NCBI GenBank assembly: GCA_003527405.1
Contig: DPXH01000087.1
Span: 1 to 16,081 of the forward strand
Length of the DNA: 16,081 nt
Source: Candidatus Sediminicultor tertius
GTDB taxonomy: Bacteria; Atribacterota; Phoenicimicrobiia; Phoenicimicrobiales; Phoenicimicrobiaceae
Direction of reading: 5' to 3'
Below the pieces are notes generated by a model. It was not told where the DNA came from. It made no database searches and was given only the letters and a program-made list of their open reading frames with translations. Of this stretch, positions 1 through 8,414 are shown piece by piece. Made by a program: the position numbers and the translations under genes. Each line of letters starts with the position of its first letter. Position 1 is the stretch's first letter.

Positions 1-60
1 TTCTTTACGATATACGATATACAATATACTATTCTATCTGCTCTACGCTAATAATTCTCG
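1..60. repeat. Degenerate ACGATATAC/CTACGCTAA spacer repeat
   Basis: This AT-rich stretch lies just past the pdxT stop. It holds tandem-like units (acgatatac repeated, then ctctacgctaat). Its first 18 bases recur exactly at 10353-10370, and the ctacgcta motif recurs near 9275-9298 and, as cacgcta, near 14790. It belongs to a dispersed spacer family seen at five places in the window. The unit is degenerate and no mobility gene is attached. Its function is unknown. Confidence 0.6.
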
Positions 61-614
61 CTTAGAAAGTATTTATGTACTCTTAAATCATCAGTTAATT
101 CCGGATGAAAAGATGATACTAATATATTTTTCTGCCGAGCCATTACAATCTTCCCCTTAAATTCAGCTAAAACCCTTACTTCCCTTCCTGCCTTCTTAAT
201 ATAAGGAGCTCTAATGAATACTGCTTTAAAAGGTTTTTCGGAAAAATCTTCTATTTTTAAATCAACCTCAAAACTATCTACCTGTCTTCCAAAAGCATTT
301 CTTTCTACCACAATATCGATTAAATTAAATCTTATCTGCTCATTGCCTATAACCTTATTTGCTAATAAAATCATACCTGCACAGGTCCCAAATATAGGCA
401 TCCCTTCTTTGCCTCTTTTAATAATCTCTCGGTCTAAGCCATATATTTTAGCTAATTTAGCAATAGCGGTGCTTTCTCCTCCGGGTATTATTAATCTGTC
501 TACTTTTTCTAAATCTCCAACCGTTTTTATCTTGATTCCCTCAAAGCCACACCTTTTTATCATCTCTAAATGTTCTTTTACTGCTCCCTGTAGGGATAAT
601 ACTCCGACTTTCAA
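48..614 (-). CDS. pdxT: PdxT, glutaminase subunit of PLP synthase
   Basis: This class I glutamine amidotransferase hydrolyses glutamine and passes ammonia to PdxS for pyridoxal 5'-phosphate synthesis in the cytoplasm. The 188-aa length is normal for the family. Visible motifs are PGGEST (residues 44-49), the nucleophile Cys78 in GTCAGM, the family-specific RNAFGRQ (105-111), and the His170/Glu172 pair in HPEL that completes the catalytic triad. The start codon is TTG at 614, with GGAG five bases upstream, and translation from it gives the canonical MKVGVLSLQG beginning. It lies 49 bp downstream of pdxS on the same strand, so the two are very probably co-transcribed. Family assignment is firm. 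Confidence 0.97.
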   Translation of the reverse strand: MKVGVLSLQGAVKEHLEMIKRCGFEGIKIKTVGDLEKVDRLIIPGGESTAIAKLAKIYGLDREIIKRGKEGMPIFGTCAGMILLANKVIGNEQIRFNLIDIVVERNAFGRQVDSFEVDLKIEDFSEKPFKAVFIRAPYIKKAGREVRVLAEFKGKIVMARQKNILVSSFHPELTDDLRVHKYFLSENY

Positions 615-663
615 GATTACTCCTTAACTCCTCTCTGGTTCATTTTTTAACCTAACTCTTAGC

Positions 664-1548
664 TTACCATCCTCTGTCTTGCATCCGTTCAACTGCGGCA
701 ATTTGAGAAATTTCTATCCCTTTCATCGCTTCGCCCAAACCTTCTGATACTTGAGCTATAATTTTAGGATCATCGTAATGGGTAGTAGCCTCTACAATAG
801 CTCTCGCCCTTATTTTGGGATCGTCTGATTTGAATATTCCTGAACCTACAAACACTCCATCTGCCCCTAACTGCATCATTAAAGCTGCATCAGCAGGGGT
901 AGCTATACCTCCGGCAGCAAAATTAACTACCGGCAATCTTCCTTTTTGAGCTACTTCTTGTAAAAGTTCAAAAGGAGCGCCTAATTCTTTGGCTTTGGTC
1001 ATCAATTCCTCTTTAGGTATATTTTTTAATCTTCTTATCTCGTCCATAACCTCGCGCATATGTCTTACCGCTTCCACAATATTTCCTGTTCCCGGTTCTC
1101 CCTTGGTTCTAATCATGGCTGCACCTTCTCCTATCCTTCGCAAGGCCTCACCTAAATTTCTTGCTCCACAGACAAAAGGAACTTTAAAATTCAATTTATC
1201 TATATGGTAATTTTCATCAGCAGGAGTTAACACTTCGCTTTCGTCAATATAATCTACCCCTAAAGCTTCTAAAACCTGAGCTTCCACAAAATGCCCAATT
1301 CTTGCCTTAGCCATTACCGGAATAGTTACCGCTTTCATTATCTCTTTTATTATCTTGGGGTCAGCCATCCTGGCTACGCCACCGGCTGCGCGAATATCAG
1401 CAGGAACCCTTTCTAAAGCCATAACTGCCACTGCGCCTGCTTCTTCGGCAATTTTTGCCTGCTCCGCATTCACCACATCCATTATTACTCCGCCTTTTAA
1501 CATCTCGGCTAAACCTTTTTTCAGCCTATAGGTACCCTTTTCTACCAT
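664..1548 (-). CDS. pdxS: PdxS, PLP synthase catalytic subunit
   Basis: This is the (beta/alpha)8-barrel subunit that makes pyridoxal 5'-phosphate from ribose 5-phosphate, glyceraldehyde 3-phosphate and the ammonia delivered by PdxT; the family forms dodecamers. The 294-aa length is standard. The active-site residues known from the family are in place: Asp24 (IMDVVNAEQA), the Schiff-base Lys81 (VMAKARIGH), Asp102 (DYIDESEVL) and Lys149 (MIRTKGEPGTGN). The phosphate-binding GGIATPADAA and FVGSGIFKS segments are also present. The ATG at 1548 follows a GGAGAGGAGAG-type ribosome-binding site. It leads a pdxS-pdxT operon with a plausible promoter at 1591-1618. The organism therefore uses the DXP-independent vitamin B6 route. 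Confidence 0.98.
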   Translation of the reverse strand: MVEKGTYRLKKGLAEMLKGGVIMDVVNAEQAKIAEEAGAVAVMALERVPADIRAAGGVARMADPKIIKEIMKAVTIPVMAKARIGHFVEAQVLEALGVDYIDESEVLTPADENYHIDKLNFKVPFVCGARNLGEALRRIGEGAAMIRTKGEPGTGNIVEAVRHMREVMDEIRRLKNIPKEELMTKAKELGAPFELLQEVAQKGRLPVVNFAAGGIATPADAALMMQLGADGVFVGSGIFKSDDPKIRARAIVEATTHYDDPKIIAQVSEGLGEAMKGIEISQIAAVERMQDRGW

Positions 1549-1590
1549 TTATTTACTCTCCTCTCCTATGTATTCTATTAATCTATTTAT

Positions 1591-1618
1591 ATTATAATAG
1601 AAAAAAATATAAAAACAA
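1591..1618 (-). promoter_or_regulatory. Putative sigma70-type promoter of pdxST
   Basis: On the minus strand a TTGTTT -35 (1613-1618) is separated by 16 bases from a perfect TATAAT -10 (1591-1596). The predicted transcript start is near 1584, leaving a leader of about 36 nt before pdxS. The region is very AT-rich, so chance matches are possible. Confidence 0.45.
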
Positions 1619-1673
1619 CTAGTATTTTATTCGTATCTCGTATAAAATACAGTAATAAGTAATAAGCAACAAG

Positions 1674-1724
1674 ATTATATGAAGATACCGCAAATCTTGT
1701 GGACTTACGGTATCTTCATATAAT
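1674..1724. repeat. 17-bp perfect inverted repeat (hairpin)
   Basis: Arms 1674-1690 and 1708-1724 are perfectly complementary around a 17-nt loop. Part of the loop (1693-1700, aatcttgt) is also complementary to 1669-1676, a segment that overlaps the first arm, so two mutually exclusive pairings exist. It lies between the nifJ stop and the pdxS promoter. No T-run follows on either strand, so it is not a classical intrinsic terminator. It could protect the 3' end of the nifJ transcript or be a small dispersed element. Confidence 0.6.
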
Positions 1725-1856
1725 TTATAATTATTATCTCTTGTTAAAAGCTTGTCTATATTATGGTTACTCCTCAAAAAGCTAAAAAAATATAAAAGCA
1801 AAATATATACCCAGTGTATCGTAAATAATTTTAGATTTGTTGGTTATAATTGAATT

Positions 1857-1932
1857 GTAGGGGCACAATGAATTGTGCCCTCGCTATATTATTACCCATT
1901 TTTTCTGTGGGCACGATGCATCGTGCCCCTAC
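1857..1932. repeat. Double-palindrome GTAGGGGC...GCCCCTAC element, copy 1
   Basis: This 76-bp element is bounded by inverted ends gtaggggcac (1857-1866) and gtgcccctac (1923-1932). Inside are two palindromes: gggcacaat/attgtgccc (1861-1880) and a perfect 20-bp palindrome at 1909-1928. The first 24 bases recur exactly at 10144-10167. It sits about 50 bp past the nifJ stop and could fold as a transcript 3' end. Such elements resemble non-autonomous REP- or MITE-like repeats. No transposase is present in the window. Confidence 0.7.
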
Positions 1933-1981
1933 ATTATATTTTATTTACTTTTTGGATTGTAATCATATTATAATTTATTTA

Positions 1982-4900
1982 TTATTTTTTTACAAAGGGC
2001 GCGGCTGAGGCTAAGTGTTCATACAGCTTCCAACGTTTTAAAACCCTTTCTTGAGCTTCTTTCAATAGTTTTTTAGCTTCCTCTGGCATAATTCGGGTAA
2101 GCATTTTGTATCTATTTTCATTATATATATATTCTTTCAAAGGAATACTCGGAGCTTTGGAATCCAATTGGAGAGGGTTTTTCCCCTCTTTGGCAAGATC
2201 CGGATTGAATCTTATTAATGACCAATATCCCGATTGAACTGCTAACTTTTGCTGTTCTAAACCATGAATCAAATTATATCCATGGCTAATACAAGAACTG
2301 TAAGCTATAATAAGAGAAGGGCCATTAAATGCCTCTGCTTCCCGGAAAGCTTTAATCACATGTGCATCATTAGCTCCCATTGCCACTCGGGCGACATATA
2401 CGTCTCCGTAAGAAATTGCCATCATTGCTAAATCTTTCTTGAAAGTCCTCTTGCCTCCAGCAGCAAACTTTGCAATTGCCCCAAGAGGAGTCGCTTTAGA
2501 CATCTGACCACCAGTATTAGAATAAGTTTCTGAATCTAATACTAAAATATTGACATTACGCCTCTGGGCAATAACATGATCCAATCCTCCATAACCGATA
2601 TCGTAAGCCCATCCATCTCCTCCTAAAATCCATACACTCTTTTTAGTAAGAACATCTATCAAGCTAAGCAAGTCTTTTGCCTCTGCTTTGTTTATTTTTT
2701 TCAATTTATTTTCCAATATTTTTATTCTTTCTCTCTGTTTGTATAGTCCCTCTTCGGTAGACTGATCGGCTGTTTTAATTTCACTAACTAAATCTTTCCC
2801 TATATCAGAAGAAAGTCTGTCCAACAATTCTAAGGCATATTCAAGCTGTTTATCTATGGCCAGCCTCATACCTAATCCAAATTCCGCATTATCTTCGAAG
2901 AGAGAATTAGACCAAGCTGGACCTTTACCTTCTTTGTTAAAGGTCCAAGGAGTAGTAGGTAAATTACCTCCGTAGATAGAAGAACATCCGGTAGCATTAG
3001 CTATAATAGCTCTATCCCCAAATAACTGACTTAAAAGTTTTACATACGGAGTTTCTCCACACCCAGCACAAGCACCGGAGAATTCGAAAAGAGGCTGTAA
3101 GAGCTGAACATTTCTAACTGCACTAAGTTTCAACTCTTTTCGGTCAACTTCAGGAATTCCTAAGAAAAATTTCCAATTTTTAGATTCCTGTTCTCTAACA
3201 GGAGGTTGAGAAACCATACCTAAAGCTTTCAGTTTGGGATTAGTTTTATTTTTTGCCGGGCAATTAACTACACAAAGTTCACAACCGGTACAATCTTCAG
3301 GAGAAACCTGGATAGTAAATTTCATTCCCTTAAATTGAGAATTCTTTGCTTCTGCAGATTTAAAACTATCCGGTGCAGAAGAAAGCAATTTAGGATCATA
3401 AACCTTTGCTCTAATAACTGCATGGGGACACACCATTACACATTTTCCACACTGTATGCATGTATCGGGATCCCAAGCGGGAATTTCTTGAGCAATATTC
3501 CTCTTTTCCCATTGGGTAGTGCCACTGGGAAAAGTTCCGTCAGGAGAAAAGGCACTAACCGGTAAATTATCCCCGTCTCCGGCAATTATCTTCGCAGTTA
3601 CCTTTTGCACAAATTCAGGTGCTTCTACTGGAACAGAAAGATGTTCCGGTAACTTACTGGTAGCTTTAGCCGGAACCTTAACCTCTTGAAGATTAGAAAG
3701 AGCATTATCCACAGCTGTAAAATTAGTTTGAACTATTTTTTCTCCCTTTTTACCGTAAGTCTCTTTAATGTGATATTTTATTGCCTTTATTGCCTTTTCA
3801 ATAGGAATAACTTTACTAAGAGAGAAGAAACATACTTGCATTATGGTATTAATCCTTGTTCCTAAGCCTACCTCTTTAGCAATTTTATAAGCGTCAATTA
3901 TATAAAAACGCAAATTTTTCTCGATAATGGTTTCTTGAGTTGAGTAAGGCAGATGTTCCCATACTTCATCGGCAGAATAAGGGCTATTCAACAGAAATAC
4001 TGCCCCCGGCTGAGCAGTCTTTAATACATCATAACGTTCCAAGAAGGAGAACTGGTGACAGGCTACAAAATTTGCACGATTGACTAAATAAGTAGAATGA
4101 ATAGGAGTCGGTCCAAACCTTAGATGAGAAACAGTAAGTGAACCAGCTTTTCGAGAATCATAAACAAAATAACCCTGAGCATAATTATCGGTCTCCTCAC
4201 CTATAATCTTTATGGAATTTTTATTAGCTCCTACAGTTCCGTCTGAACCAAGACCATAAAAGACTGCCCGAGTTCTATCATCAGGCTCTACGGAAAAATC
4301 AGGATCATAAGAAATACTGGTATGTGTTACATCATCATTTATTCCTAAAGTGAAATGATTCTTAGGAACTTCTTTTTTCATCTCCTCAAATAATCCCTTT
4401 ACCATAGCGGGAGTAAATTCTTTAGAAGAAAGTCCGTATCTCCCTCCAATTATTTTAGGAGTTTTTTTGAAGGGAGCTATTCCTCCAGATATTCCTTCCT
4501 GTATTGCGGTTACTATATCAGTATACAATGGTTCTCCAATGCTTCCCGGTTCTTTAGTGCGGTCCAGGGCTGCTATAGTCTTTACAGTTTTTGGGAGAGA
4601 ACTGATAAAATGCTTAATGGAGAATGGTCGGTAAAGACGAACTTTTACTAAACCTACCTTTTCTCCTTTTTTCATCAAATACTCTACTGTTTCTTCCGCT
4701 GTTTCCGCCCCCGAACACATTAACACAATAATCCTTTCAGCATCCGGGGCGCCAAAATATTGAAACAGTTCGTATTTTCTTCCAGTAACTTTCTCAAATT
4801 TTTCCATTACCTTTTGTACAATATCCGGACAATCAAGATAATAAGGATTAACTGTTTCTCTTGCCTGGAAATATACATCCGGATTTTGAGCCGTCCCTCT

Positions 4901-5545
4901 AATAACCGGGTTATCAGGAGAAAGTGCTCTTTTCCTATGAGCTCTTACTAAATCATCACTAATTAGAGACTTCATCTCTTTCGGAGTCAAAAGCTCAACT
5001 TTGGAAATCTCATGTGAAGTACGAAAACCATCGAAGAAATGAAGAAATGGTACTCGGGATTCCAAAGTTGCTGCTTGAGCAATTAAAGGAAAATCCATAG
5101 CTTCCTGGATTGAGTTAGAGGCAAGTAAAGCAAAGCCGGTTGATCTGGTTGCCATTACATCACTATGTTCACCAAATATGGAAAGTGCCTGGCAGGCTAC
5201 CGAACGAGCAGCAACATTGAACACGGTAGCGGTCAATTCGCCGGCAATCTTAAACATATTAGGAATCATTAATAAAAGCCCTTGAGAAGCGGTAAAAGTT
5301 GTAGTAAGACCTCCCCTCTGTAAGGATCCGTGAACAGCTCCCGAGGCACCTCCTTCGCTCTGCATTTCAGTCACCTGAGGAACCGTCCCCCAAATATTAG
5401 GCTTTCCCTCAGCAGCCCAAAGATCAGCAAATTCACCCATAGGCGAAGAAGGGGTAATCGGATATATGGTTGCAACTTCATTTAAGTGGTATGCTGTATG
5501 GGCAGCTGCAGTATTACCGTCAATTGTAATTTTTTTCTTATTCAT
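1982..5545 (-). CDS. nifJ: Single-chain pyruvate:ferredoxin (flavodoxin) oxidoreductase
   Basis: PFOR oxidises pyruvate plus CoA to acetyl-CoA and CO2 and reduces ferredoxin; it is a central enzyme of anaerobic carbon metabolism. The protein is 1187 aa, normal for the fused homodimeric form. The N-terminal pyruvate domain carries YPITPSS (28-34). A ferredoxin-like domain holds two CxxCxxCxxxC motifs (Cys696/699/702/706 and Cys752/755/758/762). The TPP domain has the proximal-cluster cysteines (Cys826, 829, 854, 1085), a GDG motif (976-978) and the SNTGGQ segment. A longer ATG frame opens at 5563, but the GGAGGAG ribosome-binding site lies inside that extension, nine bases before the ATG at 5545, so 5545 is chosen. 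It follows recR by 84 bp and probably has its own promoter. Confidence 0.97.
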   Translation of the reverse strand: MNKKKITIDGNTAAAHTAYHLNEVATIYPITPSSPMGEFADLWAAEGKPNIWGTVPQVTEMQSEGGASGAVHGSLQRGGLTTTFTASQGLLLMIPNMFKIAGELTATVFNVAARSVACQALSIFGEHSDVMATRSTGFALLASNSIQEAMDFPLIAQAATLESRVPFLHFFDGFRTSHEISKVELLTPKEMKSLISDDLVRAHRKRALSPDNPVIRGTAQNPDVYFQARETVNPYYLDCPDIVQKVMEKFEKVTGRKYELFQYFGAPDAERIIVLMCSGAETAEETVEYLMKKGEKVGLVKVRLYRPFSIKHFISSLPKTVKTIAALDRTKEPGSIGEPLYTDIVTAIQEGISGGIAPFKKTPKIIGGRYGLSSKEFTPAMVKGLFEEMKKEVPKNHFTLGINDDVTHTSISYDPDFSVEPDDRTRAVFYGLGSDGTVGANKNSIKIIGEETDNYAQGYFVYDSRKAGSLTVSHLRFGPTPIHSTYLVNRANFVACHQFSFLERYDVLKTAQPGAVFLLNSPYSADEVWEHLPYSTQETIIEKNLRFYIIDAYKIAKEVGLGTRINTIMQVCFFSLSKVIPIEKAIKAIKYHIKETYGKKGEKIVQTNFTAVDNALSNLQEVKVPAKATSKLPEHLSVPVEAPEFVQKVTAKIIAGDGDNLPVSAFSPDGTFPSGTTQWEKRNIAQEIPAWDPDTCIQCGKCVMVCPHAVIRAKVYDPKLLSSAPDSFKSAEAKNSQFKGMKFTIQVSPEDCTGCELCVVNCPAKNKTNPKLKALGMVSQPPVREQESKNWKFFLGIPEVDRKELKLSAVRNVQLLQPLFEFSGACAGCGETPYVKLLSQLFGDRAIIANATGCSSIYGGNLPTTPWTFNKEGKGPAWSNSLFEDNAEFGLGMRLAIDKQLEYALELLDRLSSDIGKDLVSEIKTADQSTEEGLYKQRERIKILENKLKKINKAEAKDLLSLIDVLTKKSVWILGGDGWAYDIGYGGLDHVIAQRRNVNILVLDSETYSNTGGQMSKATPLGAIAKFAAGGKRTFKKDLAMMAISYGDVYVARVAMGANDAHVIKAFREAEAFNGPSLIIAYSSCISHGYNLIHGLEQQKLAVQSGYWSLIRFNPDLAKEGKNPLQLDSKAPSIPLKEYIYNENRYKMLTRIMPEEAKKLLKEAQERVLKRWKLYEHLASAAPFVKK

Positions 5546-5599
5546 TATATTGGTCTCCTCCATTTTTTAAAATACTTTTTGATAGATTTATACAAAATT

Positions 5600-5627
5600 A
5601 TTTTATCAGAAAATGCAAAATTTACAA
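5600..5627 (-). promoter_or_regulatory. Putative nifJ promoter
   Basis: On the minus strand TTGTAA (5622-5627) is separated by 16 bases from TAAAAT (5600-5605). The predicted start is near 5593, about 48 nt before the nifJ ATG. It lies at the end of the recR-nifJ gap and supports separate transcription of nifJ. The AT-rich background limits confidence. Confidence 0.35.
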
Positions 5628-5629
5628 AA

Positions 5630-6235
5630 TTATTTAATTTCTTGCCTTCCCATTAAGGCTTGAGTTAAAGTTACTTCATCGGCAAATTCCAGGCTTCCCC
5701 CTATAGGTACACCATAAGCAATACGGGTTACCTTTATATTTAAAGGTTCGATCAATTTAGTAATATAAGAGGCGGTAACTTCTCCCTCAATATTAGGATT
5801 AGTGGCTAATATTATCTCTTTTATCTTTTCAGTTTTTAATCTTTTTAATAAACTATTAATCTTTAAATTCTCCGGTTCAACTCCGTCTAAAGGTGAGATT
5901 GCTCCTTCCAAAACATGGTATAAACCTTTATATTCTCCCGTATTTTCTATGGCAATCAAATCCCTTACTTTTTCTACGACGCATACAATAGATTTATCTC
6001 TATTAATATTCTGGCAAATTTCACATATCTCTTGATCGGTTATATTACCACAAATCGAACAATGTTTAACTTTTTCTTTGGCCTCCAATATTACCTTAGC
6101 TAAACTGGCAACACTTTCCGAGGGATTTCTTAAAATATAAAAAGCTAATCTCTGGGCTGTTTTGGGACCTATGCCCGGCATTTTTGAAAATTCATCAATT
6201 AATCTGGCAAAAGGCTTAGCATATCTAAAGGACAC
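5630..6235 (-). CDS. recR: RecR, recombination mediator protein
   Basis: RecR works with RecO and RecF to load RecA onto SSB-covered single-stranded DNA at gaps. The 201-aa length is typical. In order it has an N-terminal helix-hairpin-helix region (MPGIGPKTAQRLAF, about 19-33), a C4 zinc finger (Cys59, 62, 71, 74), and a Toprim domain starting near residue 80 with the acidic Glu88 in VVEK. The conserved C-terminal AYGVPIGGSLEFADEVTL (173-190) is also present. The start is GTG at 6235, with GGAGG five bases upstream; that site overlaps the end of the upstream ebfC gene. The gap to ebfC is 12 bp, so the two are translated from one dnaX-ebfC-recR message. Confidence 0.97.
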   Translation of the reverse strand: MSFRYAKPFARLIDEFSKMPGIGPKTAQRLAFYILRNPSESVASLAKVILEAKEKVKHCSICGNITDQEICEICQNINRDKSIVCVVEKVRDLIAIENTGEYKGLYHVLEGAISPLDGVEPENLKINSLLKRLKTEKIKEIILATNPNIEGEVTASYITKLIEPLNIKVTRIAYGVPIGGSLEFADEVTLTQALMGRQEIK

Positions 6236-6247
6236 CTTTCCCTCCTC

Positions 6248-6556
6248 TTAAAATAATCCAGGAACATTCACGCCCCCGGTTAATTTACTCATTTCCTGAG
6301 CAGCTAATTCTTTTGACTGACGAATTGATTCATTGACTGCTGCTAAAATTAAGTCTTCTAACATCTCTTTTTCGTTTGCATCTATTACATCCGGTTCTAT
6401 TTTAATTTCTTTAATTTCCTGTTGGCCGTTTACTACAATCTCAATCATCCCTCCACCAGAAGAAACTCTAACTTCTTTCTGAGCCAACTCTTTTTTCATC
6501 TCTTCCATCTTTTTCTGCATAACTTGCGCTTGTTTCATAAGAAATTTCATATCCAT
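6248..6556 (-). CDS. ebfC: YbaB/EbfC family nucleoid-associated protein
   Basis: This small DNA-binding protein forms dimers with a helical tweezers shape and is nearly always encoded between dnaX and recR. The 102-aa length fits. It begins with a coiled, methionine- and lysine-rich helix (MDMKFLMKQAQVMQKKMEEM), followed by a beta region with GGGMIEIVVNGQQEIKEIKI and a C-terminal helix ending in the family-like KLTGGVNVPGLF. The ATG at 6556 follows AGGAGG with about 11 bases of spacing. A second in-frame ATG two codons on is less well placed. It sits 34 bp after dnaX and 12 bp before recR. The role in this organism is inferred from the family. Confidence 0.95.
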   Translation of the reverse strand: MDMKFLMKQAQVMQKKMEEMKKELAQKEVRVSSGGGMIEIVVNGQQEIKEIKIEPDVIDANEKEMLEDLILAAVNESIRQSKELAAQEMSKLTGGVNVPGLF

Positions 6557-6590
6557 TATTTTCCTTACCTCCTCTTTTCTCTAAAATACT

Positions 6591-8327
6591 CTATTTTCCC
6601 TCAGTAATCGTTCCTTCGAATAAACTTAAGGACTCTTTAATTAATATGTTATCTTTTGAAATCTCATTACTTCTTTTTTTTATATTATCCTTCTCTTCTC
6701 TAGCTCTTTCTGCTCTTTCTTTATTCTCTCCATTTCTTATTTTTACGGTTTCCCTCTTATTTTCTTGTTTAGCCTTTAAAAAAGAATCTTCCTTGCTATT
6801 GTCATTGATAATGCATTCTATGGCTAAAATCCTGCCGATCTCTTCTTTGATTAATTCTTGTAATAACATTTTATTATTTTGTTTTTCTAAACTCTCTTTA
6901 TGAAAGGTATATTCATTATTAAATCCTATTATCAATTTATTATTTTCCACAGCGATCAAATTGTTAGCTAGAATAAAAGAATAGACCGCTATTTTAGTTT
7001 TTTTTACCCTTTCTAAAATCTTGGGCCATGCCTGCCTTAATTCTAAATTAATAGGTGATTCTTTAGCCTTAATAGAAGGATCCTCTTTGCTTTTAATTTT
7101 ATCCTGAATCTTTTTCTTTGGCGGTAGTTCCTCTTTTATTCCTGTATTTTTCTTTCCTAATTCTGATACATCTTTCTTTGCAGAGAAGTCTAAGAAATAC
7201 TCATCTTTTTCTTTTTTAACCTCTTTTAAAGAATAATTCTCAGCTGCAGTAAATTTAATAACTAACATCTCCAATAAAATCCAGGGGTGGCGAATATATC
7301 TCATCTTTTTTTCTGCTTCAGCCAGATAATCAATGATATTAAATAATTTTTCCAATTGAATTGTTGTAGATTGTTTTAATAAACGTTCCCTATCTTCGAT
7401 AAATATACCCTGAAGATTAAGTATTTCTTTTTGGCAAACTTTAGCAAGAGATAAATTATGAACATACTCCATCAAGTTTCTTATAAATTGGGAGGCATCT
7501 CCTCCTAAATCAGCTGTTCGGTTAATTATTTCTACTCCCTTAAGTGTATCATCATTTATTATTGCCTCTATAAACTCAAAAAAAACTTCTTCTTCAATTA
7601 TTCCCAAAACTTCTCTGACACTTTGAGAAGTTATCTCTTTACCGCAATAAGCAATTATTTGATCTAAAACACTTTCTGCATCCCGCATAGAACCCGTTGA
7701 ACTTCGGGCTATTATATTTAAGGTTTTATCATTTATATTTAATCCTTCATCTTTTGCAATCTTTTTTAGCTTGGCTATGATATCCGCTAAAGATATCCTT
7801 CTAAAATTAAACCACTGACATCGGGATAAAATAGTACTGGGAATTTTATGGGGGTCGGTGGTGGCAAATATAAAAATCACATGGGAAGGTGGTTCTTCCA
7901 GGGTTTTCAACAAAGCATTAAACGCCCCTTGAGACAACATGTGTACTTCATCAATAATATATACCTTGTATTTACCCTCAGCGGGTGCAAAGTTAACTTT
8001 ATTTCTTAATTCTCTAATGCTGTCAACTCCATTATTAGAAGCACCGTCTATTTCTATTACATCCATAGAATAGCCATCGGTGATTCTCATACATCTCTCA
8101 CATTTATTGCAGGGATGAGGAGTCGGACCTTTTACACAATTTAATGATTTAGCTAAAATACGGGCAGTTGTCGTCTTCCCTACCCCTCTTGGACCAGAAA
8201 AAATATAAGCATGAGAAATTCTATTTAAAGAGATAGCATTAATTAAAGTTTGGGTAATATGTTTCTGTCCAATTATATCCTCAAAAGTCTGCGGTCTCCA
8301 TTTGCGATAAAGTGATTGGTATTCCAT
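6591..8327 (-). CDS. dnaX: DNA polymerase III tau (gamma) subunit, clamp loader ATPase
   Basis: DnaX forms the ATPase motor of the clamp loader and, in its long form, tethers polymerase cores. The 578-aa protein has Walker A GPRGVGKT (45-52), four zinc-binding cysteines (64, 73, 76, 79), Walker B IIDEVH (124-129), and the SRC arginine-finger motif (168-170). The AAA+ core and collar run to about residue 365. A lysine/glutamate-rich linker (about 367-425) follows, then a second folded region (about 425-510) and another highly charged segment (510-560). The ATG at 8327 follows AGGGAG with five bases of spacing. An in-phase A AAA AAG heptamer at 7305-7311 could direct a -1 frameshift to a short form of about 357 aa. 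It leads the dnaX-ebfC-recR operon, 87 bp after the SRP RNA. Confidence 0.97.
   Translation of the reverse strand: MEYQSLYRKWRPQTFEDIIGQKHITQTLINAISLNRISHAYIFSGPRGVGKTTTARILAKSLNCVKGPTPHPCNKCERCMRITDGYSMDVIEIDGASNNGVDSIRELRNKVNFAPAEGKYKVYIIDEVHMLSQGAFNALLKTLEEPPSHVIFIFATTDPHKIPSTILSRCQWFNFRRISLADIIAKLKKIAKDEGLNINDKTLNIIARSSTGSMRDAESVLDQIIAYCGKEITSQSVREVLGIIEEEVFFEFIEAIINDDTLKGVEIINRTADLGGDASQFIRNLMEYVHNLSLAKVCQKEILNLQGIFIEDRERLLKQSTTIQLEKLFNIIDYLAEAEKKMRYIRHPWILLEMLVIKFTAAENYSLKEVKKEKDEYFLDFSAKKDVSELGKKNTGIKEELPPKKKIQDKIKSKEDPSIKAKESPINLELRQAWPKILERVKKTKIAVYSFILANNLIAVENNKLIIGFNNEYTFHKESLEKQNNKMLLQELIKEEIGRILAIECIINDNSKEDSFLKAKQENKRETVKIRNGENKERAERAREEKDNIKKRSNEISKDNILIKESLSLFEGTITEGK
7305..7311 (-). 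promoter_or_regulatory. Candidate -1 frameshift heptamer A AAA AAG in dnaX
   Basis: Reading the minus strand, codons 339-341 (GAA AAA AAG) contain the in-phase heptamer A AAA AAG, the same slippery sequence used by E. coli dnaX. After a -1 slip the new frame reads 16 codons (DEIYSPPLDFIGDVSY) and then TAA. The product would be about 357 aa, keeping the ATPase and most of the collar. I see no clear Shine-Dalgarno-like stimulator upstream and no strong stem-loop downstream, so function is unproven. Confidence 0.35.
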
Positions 8328-8414
8328 AAATACTCCCTATAATCCAATTTAAATTCAAACAAAAATTACTTTAAAATTATCAATTTTTGCTTTATTAACA
8401 ACTATAATTTTAAT

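Noticed and set aside
1619..1801. Minus-strand 60-aa open frame upstream of pdxS
   Set aside because: It spans the 17-bp hairpin and repeat words, has no ribosome-binding site and a low-complexity translation.
5546..5563. Longer nifJ start (six extra codons)
   Set aside because: The extension contains the GGAGGAG ribosome-binding site itself and has no site upstream of its ATG.
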